A program made the translations under genes and the position numbers. From positions 1 to 64,000 of the forward strand of contig JABFQN010000003.1 of NCBI GenBank assembly GCA_019685555.1: a DNA stretch of 64,000 nt. The letters run 5' to 3'. The DNA comes from Candidatus Bathyarchaeota archaeon A05DMB-3. GTDB taxonomy: Archaea; Thermoproteota; Bathyarchaeia; Bathyarchaeales; Bathycorpusculaceae. Below the pieces are notes generated by a model, which ran no database searches, was not told where the DNA came from, and worked only from the letters and a program-made list of their open reading frames with translations. Of the stretch, positions 43,266 to 52,552 are shown piece after piece. Numbering within the stretch: the first letter of the stretch is position 1; each line of letters starts with the position of its first letter.

Positions 43266-45939
43266 AGCGTTCCAGTTTTGTCAAGCCTATTATTTCATCA
43301 AAATCTAAGCCTAAAGCGTCTAAAACTTGGTCAAATGTGGAATGCAGATAGGCTATGTATTTATCGACGTCTATCTCGTTTTTAGATGCCAATTCAACTG
43401 GTTTGACATGGGGCTCGTTTACGACTTTTACAAAACTTATCAAGTCGCCTGCTTTCAGCTCTATTCCCCCTTCTTTTAGGATTCTTGCAGCTTTAACATG
43501 TTGTGGTGTAGTCTTTGTATAGCGTTCTGGTTCCTCTCCTAAAACCACGTTGAAGGCAAGCTCGCTTAGGCTTTCCCATTCCCGTCTTTTGAGGCGCATG
43601 TAGCAGTCGCGGATGTTTTGGATAATGTCCTTTTTCGCTTTTTCGAAATCCGCTGGGGTTTTCACCATGGCTAGGCGTTCCTTCATTTTGTCAAAAGCCT
43701 TTTTAATGAAGAGAGGTATGTGGCGTTTTTTGCCAGTTAACCCTTTCACGTCTACGCTTCCGTCTTCTAAAACGCCTAGGTAATTCTTTTTGCGGGAGCT
43801 GAAGACTGCGTAACGATAAACCTTATCCACATCCAAGCCCATTTTAAGCTTGCGTTCAGTCCACTCTTCCAATCCGCGTATCTGCTCCTTTGATGGATTT
43901 TTTAAGAAAACGCTGTCTGTGTCTCCGTAAAGAACTTGGATGCCAAGCTCCTCAGCCTTTTTGATTATTTGGGTTATGGCGTGTCTCCCTATAGCTGCTG
44001 TTGCTTCAGCCACTGGCGGACAGTAAAGGTCAAAGGTTTCAGCTCCGAAAACACCGTAGCTGGCGTTCAAAATCACTTTTAAGGCGCCTTGAATAATGTT
44101 GTACCAGCTTCTAATATCTGCTGGTAAAGCCTTGTCTTTGGATTTCGGCTTATACCATTGAACTCGCAAGTCTCTAAGCGAGCCTATTAAAAGGCTTTCC
44201 AAAGCGCGTTTTTTCCGGCAAACCCAGTGAGGCGTGTCTGGTATAAGGTTTGTTTGGCATTCTGGATGGTTGCATAAAATGGATTGGTAGCCCAAGTTCC
44301 AAACTTTTATTATTGATGGGTATAGGCTTGGAAAATCCATCACTGCGACATTGAAGTGGACGCCTGGCACTGGTTCGACGACTATGGCGCCTTTGTACTT
44401 TTTTCCTTTAATTATGGCTTTTGTGGCTATTTTCCCTTTTAGGGCTAGGATGTCTTCTGCGTTGGGAATTAACAGTTTTCTTCTGCGGTGTTCCCGGTGC
44501 ATGAAGTTTCTTATCCATCTGGAAACTCCTTGGCGGCTCACGTCTTCCATGGGCATGCTGCTTATTCTAGCCAAAACGAGAATAAGCTTCAAGACAAGTT
44601 CGTCTTCGAAGCTTGTGAGTTTGTAGGTGATTTCAGCGTCTCTGAAACAGTATTTGGCGAGTTCCGTATAGGTTAATTCGCCTATGCCCTTTTCCAACGG
44701 TATCTTGTCCAATCCTACTAAGGCTTTTCCAACATCGCTTAAGGTTACGTCGCGGTAGCGATTGTTAAAAGCGTAGATTTGGATGGAGCGGTTGAAGAAG
44801 AACTTGTAAAGGTCTATGTGCACCCCATATTTTAAAGAGCAGACGCGTTTGCCAATCTCTATTGGAATTTCGTCTCTTCTGAAGCCAAATTTTTCCGCTC
44901 TATGCGCTAAATACCGCAAATCAAAATCGTCGCCGTTGAAGGTTACAACGAAGGGATAAACCCACAAAACGTCAAAAACAGCCCTTATCAACTTTTCCTC
45001 AGAATCAAAATACTCAATCTTCACATCTGCAGGCAAACGTTCTACGCCTTCACGGATTCCCTCTCGCTTTAAAAGTAGAACACGCTTCTTGTCGTCTGAG
45101 CTGTAAAGGGAGACACAGACAATGGGGTAATCCGCCGCGCGGGGGTCAGGCATCCTTGTCGGAATCGGCGAATAAACCTCGATGTCCATAGCCACATAAC
45201 GGAATTTTGGAGCTGGATACTCCAGAAGCCTTGCCCACTGCTCAATATGCTCAAGTTCTTCAACGTCAGCATCCCCAAAAATTCCAACAATTTGCTGAAC
45301 CATTTGCTCGGCTTCTTCCAACGGTTTCGAAACAAGACTGCCATTTTTAACCTCGTAAAGCATACTGGGCAAAAGTCCGCGGTCGTAAATGTAAGACTGG
45401 TAATATTTTATTTTGGCTTCCCAAACCTTAACAGCCTCAGAGGCCATGGATACCTCTGAAACTCTTGGAAAATCTTCCGGGATAATGTCTCTGATGCAGC
45501 CTTTTGGGCGCCCTCCAATAGCCAAAGGGTCTTTAGCCACAATTTTTGTAACGCTAACAGTCTTATCTTGAAGCGGGTCGATTTTTTCCTCAATTTCAAA
45601 ATGGTCAAAACCCGGATGATTCATTAAACGGTCAATTTTCTCCAGTTCCAGTGGCGAGAGGTTTGTATAGCAATATGGCTTATGCCCAGTGTTGTCATGC
45701 CAAAAGTATATCCTACATGAAACTGGCTCATAGAGTTTGATTAACGCTTTGCCTGTTTTTCCGTTGTAGGTGGCGGAAACAAAATAGGATGGTGGAAGAT
45801 TATCTGGGGCTAAAGATGGAAAACCTCGCTGCTGCTTCTCCTTTTCCAGCGCTGTAGTGAAAGGCAGTGCTTCCGCTTCAGCCTTTTGTGGGGGTTCAGC
45901 CTTTAATGTTGAGAATTCATCCAGCCGTTTCTGCGCCAT
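43258..45939 (-). CDS. polB: Family B DNA polymerase
   Basis: This 893-residue replicative-type polymerase has proofreading motifs MDIEVYSP (near 252), NGDDFDLRYL (near 333) and YCFRDAEIT (near 430). Polymerase motifs are DFPSLYPSII (near 547), ILNASYGVFG (near 643) and YGDTDSVF (near 690). No intein was found in the usual insertion sites. The N-terminal domain may include the uracil-reading pocket of archaeal enzymes, but I did not verify residues. Transcribed alone. Confidence 0.97.
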   Translation of the reverse strand: MAQKRLDEFSTLKAEPPQKAEAEALPFTTALEKEKQQRGFPSLAPDNLPPSYFVSATYNGKTGKALIKLYEPVSCRIYFWHDNTGHKPYCYTNLSPLELEKIDRLMNHPGFDHFEIEEKIDPLQDKTVSVTKIVAKDPLAIGGRPKGCIRDIIPEDFPRVSEVSMASEAVKVWEAKIKYYQSYIYDRGLLPSMLYEVKNGSLVSKPLEEAEQMVQQIVGIFGDADVEELEHIEQWARLLEYPAPKFRYVAMDIEVYSPIPTRMPDPRAADYPIVCVSLYSSDDKKRVLLLKREGIREGVERLPADVKIEYFDSEEKLIRAVFDVLWVYPFVVTFNGDDFDLRYLAHRAEKFGFRRDEIPIEIGKRVCSLKYGVHIDLYKFFFNRSIQIYAFNNRYRDVTLSDVGKALVGLDKIPLEKGIGELTYTELAKYCFRDAEITYKLTSFEDELVLKLILVLARISSMPMEDVSRQGVSRWIRNFMHREHRRRKLLIPNAEDILALKGKIATKAIIKGKKYKGAIVVEPVPGVHFNVAVMDFPSLYPSIIKVWNLGYQSILCNHPECQTNLIPDTPHWVCRKKRALESLLIGSLRDLRVQWYKPKSKDKALPADIRSWYNIIQGALKVILNASYGVFGAETFDLYCPPVAEATAAIGRHAITQIIKKAEELGIQVLYGDTDSVFLKNPSKEQIRGLEEWTERKLKMGLDVDKVYRYAVFSSRKKNYLGVLEDGSVDVKGLTGKKRHIPLFIKKAFDKMKERLAMVKTPADFEKAKKDIIQNIRDCYMRLKRREWESLSELAFNVVLGEEPERYTKTTPQHVKAARILKEGGIELKAGDLISFVKVVNEPHVKPVELASKNEIDVDKYIAYLHSTFDQVLDALGLDFDEIIGLTKLERFM

Positions 45940-46057
45940 ACTTGCTCTTAACCTAACCTAATATTGGTGGGGCAGACTAAAAAACTTACTAGGCATGATT
46001 CCTAAATGTTGGGTTAAACTCTAAAATATGCCTTCTAAGAATTTTAACTAGACCGTC

Positions 46058-46483
46058 ATGGTTAAAACCTTCATGATGAAGCTTGACAAGATACAGCCAA
46101 CCCAGCTCTTCATCAGTTCAGAGAAGCTATCCGAAGTAATGAAAACTGTTAATCCCAAGAACCCAAAATCGATAGAACCCATACCAGTAAAGAAACTGGA
46201 TAATGAAATAATTTTTGTAGATGGACATACAAGGGCTTTCGCAACTTTCTTGTTGGGCTTTACCAAAGTCCCAGTCTACTGGGAAAGCGAGGAGCTTGAT
46301 TGGGACGCCTACAAAATCTGCGTTAAATGGTGCAAGAAGGCTAAAATTCGCACAATAATCGACCTCAAAAATAGGGTTATATCCCAAAAAGATTTCGAGG
46401 TGCTGTGGTATAGGCGCTGTGAGGAAATGCAACGCAAACTACAAAGGAAAAGAGAACAAAATCTCGTTAAAGCTAAAGATTAA
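46058..46483 (+). CDS. ParB/sulfiredoxin-fold protein
   Basis: The 141-residue protein carries EPIPVKKLDNEIIFVDGHTRAFA (about 46-68 region), the ParB-type core with its DGHTR nucleotide-binding motif. It is then followed by a basic helical tail rich in Lys and Arg. ParB-fold proteins include CTPases and nucleases; this small free-standing form has no ParA neighbour. ATG 46058 or 46076 could start it. Function unknown. Confidence 0.7.
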   Translation: MVKTFMMKLDKIQPTQLFISSEKLSEVMKTVNPKNPKSIEPIPVKKLDNEIIFVDGHTRAFATFLLGFTKVPVYWESEELDWDAYKICVKWCKKAKIRTIIDLKNRVISQKDFEVLWYRRCEEMQRKLQRKREQNLVKAKD

Positions 46484-46566
46484 AAGCCGTGTGCCCTCTC
46501 TTATGGAAACTTTTAATCCTTTGTGTTTCACTTATTTGCTTTTATTTATCCTATGTAGTTTAGCAA

Positions 46567-47928
46567 GTGAAAGGCATGCTGAAAGAGGGTTGGACTTTAG
46601 CCATTGAAGCCCTAAGCTGGATGGAGAAAGAGAAAATCGGCGAACGCTTAGCCTTGGCTCGGACAGCAAGACAGCTGGAGATAAGCAACTTGGATGCTTT
46701 ACGTTTTGCCCATGGGCTTTTATGCGAAACTGCCAGGCGCCTAAACTTCATAGACCGTTTTATCAACACGGTTTTAAAGCCAAAAGCCATAGGCGAGTTC
46801 ACATTGGGCATTCAATCCTTCTTGAGGCTTTACGTTTACCAAATGAAAATTGCCAAAAACTGGTCGAAAATCGATGTTGAAGAAGCTAAAAACGTTGTGA
46901 GGTTGGCGCGTTCAATTTTAGGGTGGAAAACCCTTCAAAAGGTTGAGCCTTTTCTTGGTTTTCTTTTAACAGAAGACCCGAAAATAATCCTTAAAGGCGT
47001 AGGGGATGAAGAGCGCACTGGGCTTTTAACTTTTCATCCCACATGGTTTGTGCGATATTGCTTCAAGCTTTTCGGCAGAAAAGAAGCCCTAGCCATGCTG
47101 GAAGCCAATCTAGAAAATCCTCCAACCTACATAAGACTGAACACCCTTAAAGGAAACGAAAACGAAATTTTAGAGAAACTCGCCGAAGACAAAGTCAAAA
47201 CTGAAAAGGTTGAAGGGCTGCGCCATGCCTACAAAGTTTTAAGCACAAAACAGCCCCTAACCAGAACCCAAAGTTTCCAAGAAGGCTTATTTTACATTCA
47301 AGACAAAGCCAGCTGTTTTGCCGCGGAAGTTGCAAACCCCAAGCCTAACATGGTGCTTTTGGATGTTTGTGCAGCACCCGGAGCAAAGACCACGTATTTG
47401 GCGCAGCTTATGCAGAACCGTGGCATAATCTATTCCATTGATTATTCAAGGCGTAGAATGGGCGTATGGAAAAACGAAGTTGCCAGAATGGGCGTTGAAA
47501 TCGCCGAACCAATAATCGCAGATGCATGCAACCCGCTGCCTTTCGCCGTGGAAGCTGACATGGTGATTTTAGACCCGCCTTGCACAAGCACCGGAGCCTT
47601 TGCAAAGCTTCCATCAGCCAAGTGGAGGCTCACGCCCCGCTCTATTGAGAGGATGGCTGAAATCCAGTGGCAAATGTTGGAAAACAGCGCTGAAAAAGTC
47701 AAACCCGAAGGCACACTCGTCTATTCTACATGTAGCATAACAATTGAAGAAAACGAAATGCTCATTGAACGATTTTTGAAACGGCGTCCAGAGTTCCAGC
47801 TTGTTGAAATAAGCCCAAAAATAGGACTGTCGGGGCTAAGGGGCATGGAAAAATGCCAGAGGCTTTATCCGCATATTCATCAATGCAACGGATTTTTTAT
47901 AGTAAAGCTGTTAAGGAGCAGCGTCTAA
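46567..47928 (+). CDS. RNA cytosine-C5 methyltransferase (NSUN/RsmB family)
   Basis: This 453-residue protein has a helical NusB/RsmB-like N-terminal domain (about 1-140) and a SAM-binding core. VCAAPGAKT lies near 263-271, DPPCTSTG near 337-344 with one catalytic Cys, and YSTCSI near 386-391 with the other. Target may be tRNA or rRNA. The GTG start (ATG 46576 alternative) lies right where a transcript from the TTTATTT box would begin, so it may be leaderless. The following gene starts 14 bases later. Confidence 0.9.
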   Translation: MKGMLKEGWTLAIEALSWMEKEKIGERLALARTARQLEISNLDALRFAHGLLCETARRLNFIDRFINTVLKPKAIGEFTLGIQSFLRLYVYQMKIAKNWSKIDVEEAKNVVRLARSILGWKTLQKVEPFLGFLLTEDPKIILKGVGDEERTGLLTFHPTWFVRYCFKLFGRKEALAMLEANLENPPTYIRLNTLKGNENEILEKLAEDKVKTEKVEGLRHAYKVLSTKQPLTRTQSFQEGLFYIQDKASCFAAEVANPKPNMVLLDVCAAPGAKTTYLAQLMQNRGIIYSIDYSRRRMGVWKNEVARMGVEIAEPIIADACNPLPFAVEADMVILDPPCTSTGAFAKLPSAKWRLTPRSIERMAEIQWQMLENSAEKVKPEGTLVYSTCSITIEENEMLIERFLKRRPEFQLVEISPKIGLSGLRGMEKCQRLYPHIHQCNGFFIVKLLRSSV

Positions 47929-47942
47929 AGGAATTTGAGGGG

Positions 47943-48236
47943 ATGGTTGACTTGAAAAGCTGCAAATTGGTTGGAAAAGTTGTTAAGGTTCAAGGCGAAT
48001 GCGTTGCCGGACACTATGTTGGCGAAGAATTTGATTTTACGCTATTTTCGGAAGAGAGAGATAAAATTCACAGAACACCACAAGTTTGCGGCTTCCTCTA
48101 TGATGTTCTATTTCCATATTTGGTTACTTTGCAGTTTGGAGGCTCTTTCCCGTGGGAAAAAGATAAGAACAAGTTTACTGCTGGTTGTCCAGACAACTAC
48201 AAAGTGATTGTTGAAATCAGAAGAGTTGAAGAATGA
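47943..48236 (+). CDS. Small TIGR04076-like protein
   Basis: The protein has 97 residues from ATG 47943. The frame is open to 47853, but the extension lies in the end of the methyltransferase gene. CKLVGKVVKVQGECVAGH with spaced Cys residues, then GEEFDF, and a late TAGCPDNYKV, match the small Cys-rich TIGR04076 proteins as I recall them. No function is known. Likely co-transcribed with the methyltransferase. Confidence 0.65.
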   Translation: MVDLKSCKLVGKVVKVQGECVAGHYVGEEFDFTLFSEERDKIHRTPQVCGFLYDVLFPYLVTLQFGGSFPWEKDKNKFTAGCPDNYKVIVEIRRVEE

Positions 48237-48278
48237 ATTTCGCCTTGTGGGGCTGCTATGTTCCCTTTTCTGTATTTT

Positions 48279-48316
48279 AGTAATACTTATAAGTATTACT
48301 TGTGTATATACACAAG
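48279..48316 (+). promoter_or_regulatory. Two abutting perfect palindromes over the vapBC promoter
   Basis: Positions 48279-48300 form a perfect 22-bp palindrome centred on CTTATAAG, which is also the TATA box. Positions 48299-48316 form a second perfect palindrome of 18 bp centred on GTATATAC. They share two bases and end seven bases before the vapB ATG. Ribbon-helix-helix antitoxins bind such sites in tandem to repress their own operon. Binding here is inference. Confidence 0.7.
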
Positions 48317-48322
48317 GTAAAT

Positions 48323-48550
48323 ATGAGCAAAACAAGCGTCATTACAGTAAAAGTTCCTGAAGAGTTAAAGAGAAAAATGAAAAAGATTAAGGTAAACTGG
48401 AGCGAGTATATCCGAAGCGCCATTCAAAAGAAATTGGAGGAGCAAAAAGTGAGGACAGCCTCTGCCACTCTTGACGAGATAAGGGCAAGAAGCAAAACCG
48501 TCGCAACAGACGAATTAGTTGAATGGATTAGAGAAAAGAGGGAGAGATAA
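48323..48550 (+). CDS. vapB: VapB-type ribbon-helix-helix antitoxin
   Basis: The protein has 75 residues from ATG 48323; the frame opens at 48302, inside the operator. SVITVKVPEELKRKMKK is the DNA-binding beta strand and first helix, WSEYIRSAIQKKL the second, and the acidic-basic C terminus (about 45-75) would bind the toxin. The stop codon TAA overlaps the probable ATA start of vapC. It very likely represses the promoter through the two palindromes just upstream. Confidence 0.85.
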   Translation: MSKTSVITVKVPEELKRKMKKIKVNWSEYIRSAIQKKLEEQKVRTASATLDEIRARSKTVATDELVEWIREKRER

Positions 48551-48984
48551 AAACGCCCCGATACGTTGTTGACGCCAGCGTCATCGCAAAATGGGTTTTA
48601 CCCGGAGAACCCTACCAAGAAGACGCTGTAAGACTAAAGGAAGATTTTGTATCTGGGATTGTGGAACTGTGTGCACCTACCTTTATTGTTGAGGAAGTGG
48701 CTAACGCTCTTTGGAGAGCGGTAAAACTTGAGAGAATTTCTGAGAAAGATGCTAAAATGGCATTGGAAGCATTAGGCGATATGAAAATAGAACTTCACGA
48801 ATCAAACTGGGTTCAAGCAAGCCATGAATTAAACATGGCTTGCAAGCTGAACCTAACAGTCTATGATGCGTCGTACCTTCTCCTTGCCAATAAAACTAAA
48901 ACCAGCCTCATAACTGCAGACGAAAAGTTATACGAAAAAGCAAAGCAATACTTCAAAGTTACGTATATCAAAGAATATCCGTAA
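48547..48984 (+). CDS. vapC: VapC-type PIN-domain RNase toxin; probable ATA start
   Basis: The first canonical start (GTG 48661) would remove the first PIN strand. The frame reads on upstream as RYVVDASVIAKWVLPGEP, the normal VapC N terminus with its metal Asp. No ATG, GTG or TTG exists between the preceding stop (48529-48531) and that motif. ATA at 48547 overlaps the vapB TAA as ATAA, just where ATGA is usual, after GAGGGA. Product is 145 residues with EEVANALW, VYDASYLLLA and TADEKLY, so all acidic residues of the site are present. Either ATA initiates weakly or the toxin is silenced. Confidence 0.75.
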   Translation: MKTPRYVVDASVIAKWVLPGEPYQEDAVRLKEDFVSGIVELCAPTFIVEEVANALWRAVKLERISEKDAKMALEALGDMKIELHESNWVQASHELNMACKLNLTVYDASYLLLANKTKTSLITADEKLYEKAKQYFKVTYIKEYP

Positions 48985-48989
48985 AGTCT

Positions 48990-49898
48990 TTAACCTACCC
49001 CTCTCTTTTTTGTTTCATCCATTTTGCAGAGTATTTCAAACATGACTTTTGCTGCTTGAACTGCTGAAACTCCTTGGTCATAATTAGGCGCTATTTCCAC
49101 AACGTCAAAACCCACAAGACGTTTGTTGCATATACCACATAAAATGTCAAGTAAAGTATGCATTTCGAGTCCTTCTGGTTCTGGGTTCTGCACCGCCGGG
49201 ACATAGGCGGGGTCAAGAACATCCATGTCTATTGACAAGTAAACGTTTCTGCACTTTTCCAGTTTCTCTTTCAACTGATTTGCAACTTTTTCGCTTCCCA
49301 CCCTTCTTATCTGGTGCACCGTGAAAAATTCTATTCCAGCTTTTTCTGCATAGTCAAGCTCTTCTTTGCAGACCGCTCTTGTGCCAACTTCGATAATTTT
49401 GGCTGGCTTTACTTCTTCGTTTATTCTTCGCATGAAAGTTGTGTGGGAAAGCTTCAACTCCATAAACTGGTCGCGCAAATCAAGATGTGCGTCAAAACTT
49501 ACAACAGCAGTTTTTGAAGCTTTGTCGCCTAAACCTTTCAGCACACCTAAAGTGATGGTGTGTTCTCCGCCCATGATGACTGGAGTTTTTCCGGTCTCCA
49601 AAATTTCTCTGACAACCTTTCCCAGTCTCTCCAGAGTTTCCCTTGTGTCTGCAGACACGTGTAAATCGCCAATATCGTGTAGCCGCAAATCTTCGACGTC
49701 GATGTTGCTGCGGAAACTGTAGGTTTCAATGTTTAGTGAGGCTTCCCTTATGGCGTTTGGTCCAAACCTCGCTCCAGTCCTGTAAGTGCTTGTGACATCG
49801 AAGGGAACTCCTAAAATTACGTAGTCAGCTTCCTCAAAGCTTTTTTGGAAACCGCTGAAAACGTTTGATTGAGAAGCGAAAAGTTCACGGTAACCCAT
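48990..49898 (-). CDS. speB: Agmatinase / ureohydrolase
   Basis: This 302-residue arginase-family enzyme carries the dimanganese motifs GGEHTIT (about 107-113), DAHLDLRD (about 132-139) and SIDMDVLDPAYVP (about 222-234). In archaea such proteins usually hydrolyse agmatine to putrescine and urea; arginase or formiminoglutamase activity cannot be excluded. It converges on vapC, five bases apart. Confidence 0.88.
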   Translation of the reverse strand: MGYRELFASQSNVFSGFQKSFEEADYVILGVPFDVTSTYRTGARFGPNAIREASLNIETYSFRSNIDVEDLRLHDIGDLHVSADTRETLERLGKVVREILETGKTPVIMGGEHTITLGVLKGLGDKASKTAVVSFDAHLDLRDQFMELKLSHTTFMRRINEEVKPAKIIEVGTRAVCKEELDYAEKAGIEFFTVHQIRRVGSEKVANQLKEKLEKCRNVYLSIDMDVLDPAYVPAVQNPEPEGLEMHTLLDILCGICNKRLVGFDVVEIAPNYDQGVSAVQAAKVMFEILCKMDETKKRGVG

Positions 49899-49958
49899 CC
49901 ATGATCCTTCTCCAAACGCTTAACAGTTTTCACTGAGGAAGTTCTAAACTCTTTCGCT

Positions 49959-50303
49959 TTAAAAGTTATTTTGTGTTGCGTTCGCTGTCTTTTCTAATGC
50001 TTCTTCAATCTGCCCTAAACCCTTCAGTTTTCGCCCCATATAAACCAGAGTTGGCGTTTCATTAACACCTTCGGTTTTCGCTTTAAAACGCGTCAAGGCA
50101 TCTGCTAAACCGAGGTCAACGATTTTAAATTTTAAGTTTGCCTTTTCCAAGAGTTCTACAGCCTTTCTATCTTCTTCGCCTAACACGTAATCGGTTTTTG
50201 TTACACGATATCCGGCGGAGCACCAGTGGTCATGGTGGGGCATTGTGTATTCTACTTGTTCAAATTTTTCAGACTTAACATAGAGGATTGCGTTTTCCGG
50301 CAT
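49959..50303 (-). CDS. Thioredoxin-fold-like small protein lacking CxxC
   Basis: This 114-residue protein has a beta-alpha pattern with ETPTLVYMGRKLKGLGQI near 83-100. The TP before a strand resembles the cis-Pro site of thioredoxin and glutaredoxin folds. Only one Cys (HWCSAG near 28) is present and no CxxC. Similar to glutaredoxin-related proteins; role unknown. It lies downstream of the small membrane protein gene on the same strand. Confidence 0.5.
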   Translation of the reverse strand: MPENAILYVKSEKFEQVEYTMPHHDHWCSAGYRVTKTDYVLGEEDRKAVELLEKANLKFKIVDLGLADALTRFKAKTEGVNETPTLVYMGRKLKGLGQIEEALEKTANATQNNF

Positions 50304-50338
50304 AGGCTTCCAGAATAAGTTTTAGTGAAACTTTAGAT

Positions 50339-50845
50339 TTAAGTTTTGGCGCACGTCGATCTGAAGATGTAAACGAAAACGCCTGAGAGAAAGGATAAAC
50401 CGCAGAATCCATAAACAAGACTATAGCTGCCCCAAAAATCCAGCACATTAACAAATGGGTTGCCATGTAGAGGGTAGAAGAGCATCATTTCTCCGTAGAG
50501 AAAGGAATCTAGAAAAACGTGGAAATAGACCCCTACAAAAGATGTGAATAAGAGTTTCTTGAAGGAAGCTTTCTGCTGCGATATTCGGAAAGCCTCCATG
50601 ACGTACTTTAGCATGTCTCTAAACGGATAAACAATAAGGGCCGCTAGAAAAGCCAAAAAAGATGCGCCTAAATATGAATGGAAAAAGCCGTGGAGCGGAT
50701 ACCCATAAACATGGAAATAGATAACGCAAAAGGGCTCAATGTATGGAATGACGCTTGCTATCAAAAATGTTGGTAGGTCAAAAATGGAGAGCAAAGCTAG
50801 ACCAAAGAATAAGGCTGGTCCTAGATGGAATGGCGTGAACGGCAA
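50339..50845 (-). CDS. Integral membrane protein of the DUF4184/YdjM-like group
   Basis: The 168-residue protein starts MPFTPFHLGPALFFG, the typical opening of this group. It has His- and Asp-containing loops (YPLHGFFHSYLGA; YFHVFLDSFLYG) that could bind metal, and about four helices. Relatives are annotated as metal-dependent membrane hydrolases without proven function. Between the Ig-repeat protein and the thioredoxin-fold gene on the same strand. Confidence 0.65.
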   Translation of the reverse strand: MPFTPFHLGPALFFGLALLSIFDLPTFLIASVIPYIEPFCVIYFHVYGYPLHGFFHSYLGASFLAFLAALIVYPFRDMLKYVMEAFRISQQKASFKKLLFTSFVGVYFHVFLDSFLYGEMMLFYPLHGNPFVNVLDFWGSYSLVYGFCGLSFLSGVFVYIFRSTCAKT

Positions 50846-50872
50846 ATAGCATCACTTCGCATATTCACTTTG

Positions 50873-52552
50873 TTATAGACTTGAAACGGCTAAATAAGTG
50901 GCACTGCCAGCAACGCGTTTCCTTTTTCTCAAGTAGTATGCTGTGGAAGCTAAAATCACAAAAATGGCTATTATTGCCAGTATAAGCCAGTACAACGGAA
51001 AACCTGGAAAACCTTCCTTTATAGCAGATTTGACAATGTAATGGTTTTCAAGGCTTTCTGCAACATTCCCCGCGTTATCACAGCTTTCCACATAAAAGGT
51101 TATTATGGCGTTTTCTTCATGTCCTGGGATTTCGCCAGTCCAGTTGCCGTTTTCCAAAGCCATAGATATGCTTTGCCAATCTTCGCCTAGACGTCTAAAC
51201 CATAGGGTTGCGGTTTTTATTCCGCTTCCGTTATCGGTTATTTGAACAGAAACTTTGACGGTTTCGTTTGTTTTTGGCTCCTCGGGTGTCCATGAAGCTT
51301 CGCCTATCATGGGGGCGGTGTTATCCACGGTTGTTGTTATCCTATTTTCAGCTTTGTTTCCAGCCTTGTCAAGCACCGTCAAGGCGATTTCGTATGTGCC
51401 GTCGCTGTAATTGGTGGTGTTCCAAGCATAGGTTTGGTCTTTTATCTCCCACGCGTAAACAAGTCCGTCTATTTTTAGTTCCATTCTCTCAAAGTTTGCG
51501 TCTTCGGCGTGAAGCTTAATAAGCGCGGTGTTTCTGATGAGGCTTCCATTCTTGGGCCATAGGATTTCAGCCTTAGGTGATGTGTTGTCCACTGTTATTT
51601 TGATTGTTTGTTTTGCCATGTTTCCAGCATTGTCCAACGCTTCCAATGTTAATTCGTGTAGGCCATCGCTGAGCATCGCCGTGTCCAATGCGTATGTGCG
51701 GAACCCAGTTGTGTTCCATGCTGCTAGAAACGCGTCGTCAAGCGTTAGCTTAGCCTCGTATAAGTTATCGTCTTGAACATAGAACGTGACGTTTACACTT
51801 TTTGAAAGGAAACTTCCATCTTTGGGAGCGGTAATGGCTGCAACTGGCAAATAGTGGTCGTCCACTTCGTAGGAGTAAACGTCTAATGCTGCAGTGTTTC
51901 CAGCGTTGTCAACTGCCCATATCTTGTAGTGGACGGTTGTTCCATAAGGAAACTTCGGTATTGTCGCGTTATACAAGGTGCCGTTAAACATCATTTTAAC
52001 GCTTTTCCAAACTGTGTCGTTGCTATAAGATAAAATGAGTTCTTTTACGCCGCTGGCAAGCAGTGGTTCCGTTGCATTGGCAACAACTATAACAGTGTCA
52101 TTATAGTTTGGCTGGGCTGGAATCCGCTCAATAAAAGTGATGGTTGGAGGATGGAAATCACATACTTTATAGGCGTATTCTTGGGAGCACGCCTTATTCC
52201 CAGCCTTGTCATAGGCGTAAATCACGTATGTAACTGTTGAATTGTAAGGTTGAGGCGGAATTTCGATGGAGTATAAATTGCGGGTTCTACTCATCATCAT
52301 TCGGATGCTTTCCCCTCCGTTGACTGTGTAACATAAAGTTGCATTGGCAACTCCGCTTTTTGAATCTGTTATGTAAGCCATAACCAACACGCTGTCTTCA
52401 TATTCGGGCACTGAGGGTTGTTGCCACACATTGTAAATTGTTGGAGGTTTTGAATCTCGGCGGCGGCATCCGCCAACAGAAAAAGTCTGTGCACCGATAA
52501 CAGTCAACATTAGCATAATGATGAATAGATATAGGACTCCAGACTTTCTCAT
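50873..52552 (-). CDS. Surface protein with Ig-like repeats and C-terminal membrane anchor
   Basis: The protein has 559 residues from ATG 52552, which follows GAAAGGGG; the frame is open to 52651, but the extension precedes the signal peptide. Residues 4-24 are a signal peptide. At least five beta-sandwich repeats follow, each with KAGN or NAGN turns (DKAGNKA, DNAGNTA, DNAGNMA), like bacterial Ig-like or cadherin-like modules. A membrane helix (about 525-545) and basic tail end the protein. Several N-x-S/T sites make it a likely AglB substrate. Probable adhesion or S-layer-associated role. Confidence 0.75.
   Translation of the reverse strand: MRKSGVLYLFIIMLMLTVIGAQTFSVGGCRRRDSKPPTIYNVWQQPSVPEYEDSVLVMAYITDSKSGVANATLCYTVNGGESIRMMMSRTRNLYSIEIPPQPYNSTVTYVIYAYDKAGNKACSQEYAYKVCDFHPPTITFIERIPAQPNYNDTVIVVANATEPLLASGVKELILSYSNDTVWKSVKMMFNGTLYNATIPKFPYGTTVHYKIWAVDNAGNTAALDVYSYEVDDHYLPVAAITAPKDGSFLSKSVNVTFYVQDDNLYEAKLTLDDAFLAAWNTTGFRTYALDTAMLSDGLHELTLEALDNAGNMAKQTIKITVDNTSPKAEILWPKNGSLIRNTALIKLHAEDANFERMELKIDGLVYAWEIKDQTYAWNTTNYSDGTYEIALTVLDKAGNKAENRITTTVDNTAPMIGEASWTPEEPKTNETVKVSVQITDNGSGIKTATLWFRRLGEDWQSISMALENGNWTGEIPGHEENAIITFYVESCDNAGNVAESLENHYIVKSAIKEGFPGFPLYWLILAIIAIFVILASTAYYLRKRKRVAGSATYLAVSSL

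Noticed and set aside
47853-47942. Longer start of the TIGR04076-like protein
   Set aside because: These bases belong to the end of the methyltransferase gene, and the family-like sequence begins at ATG 47943.
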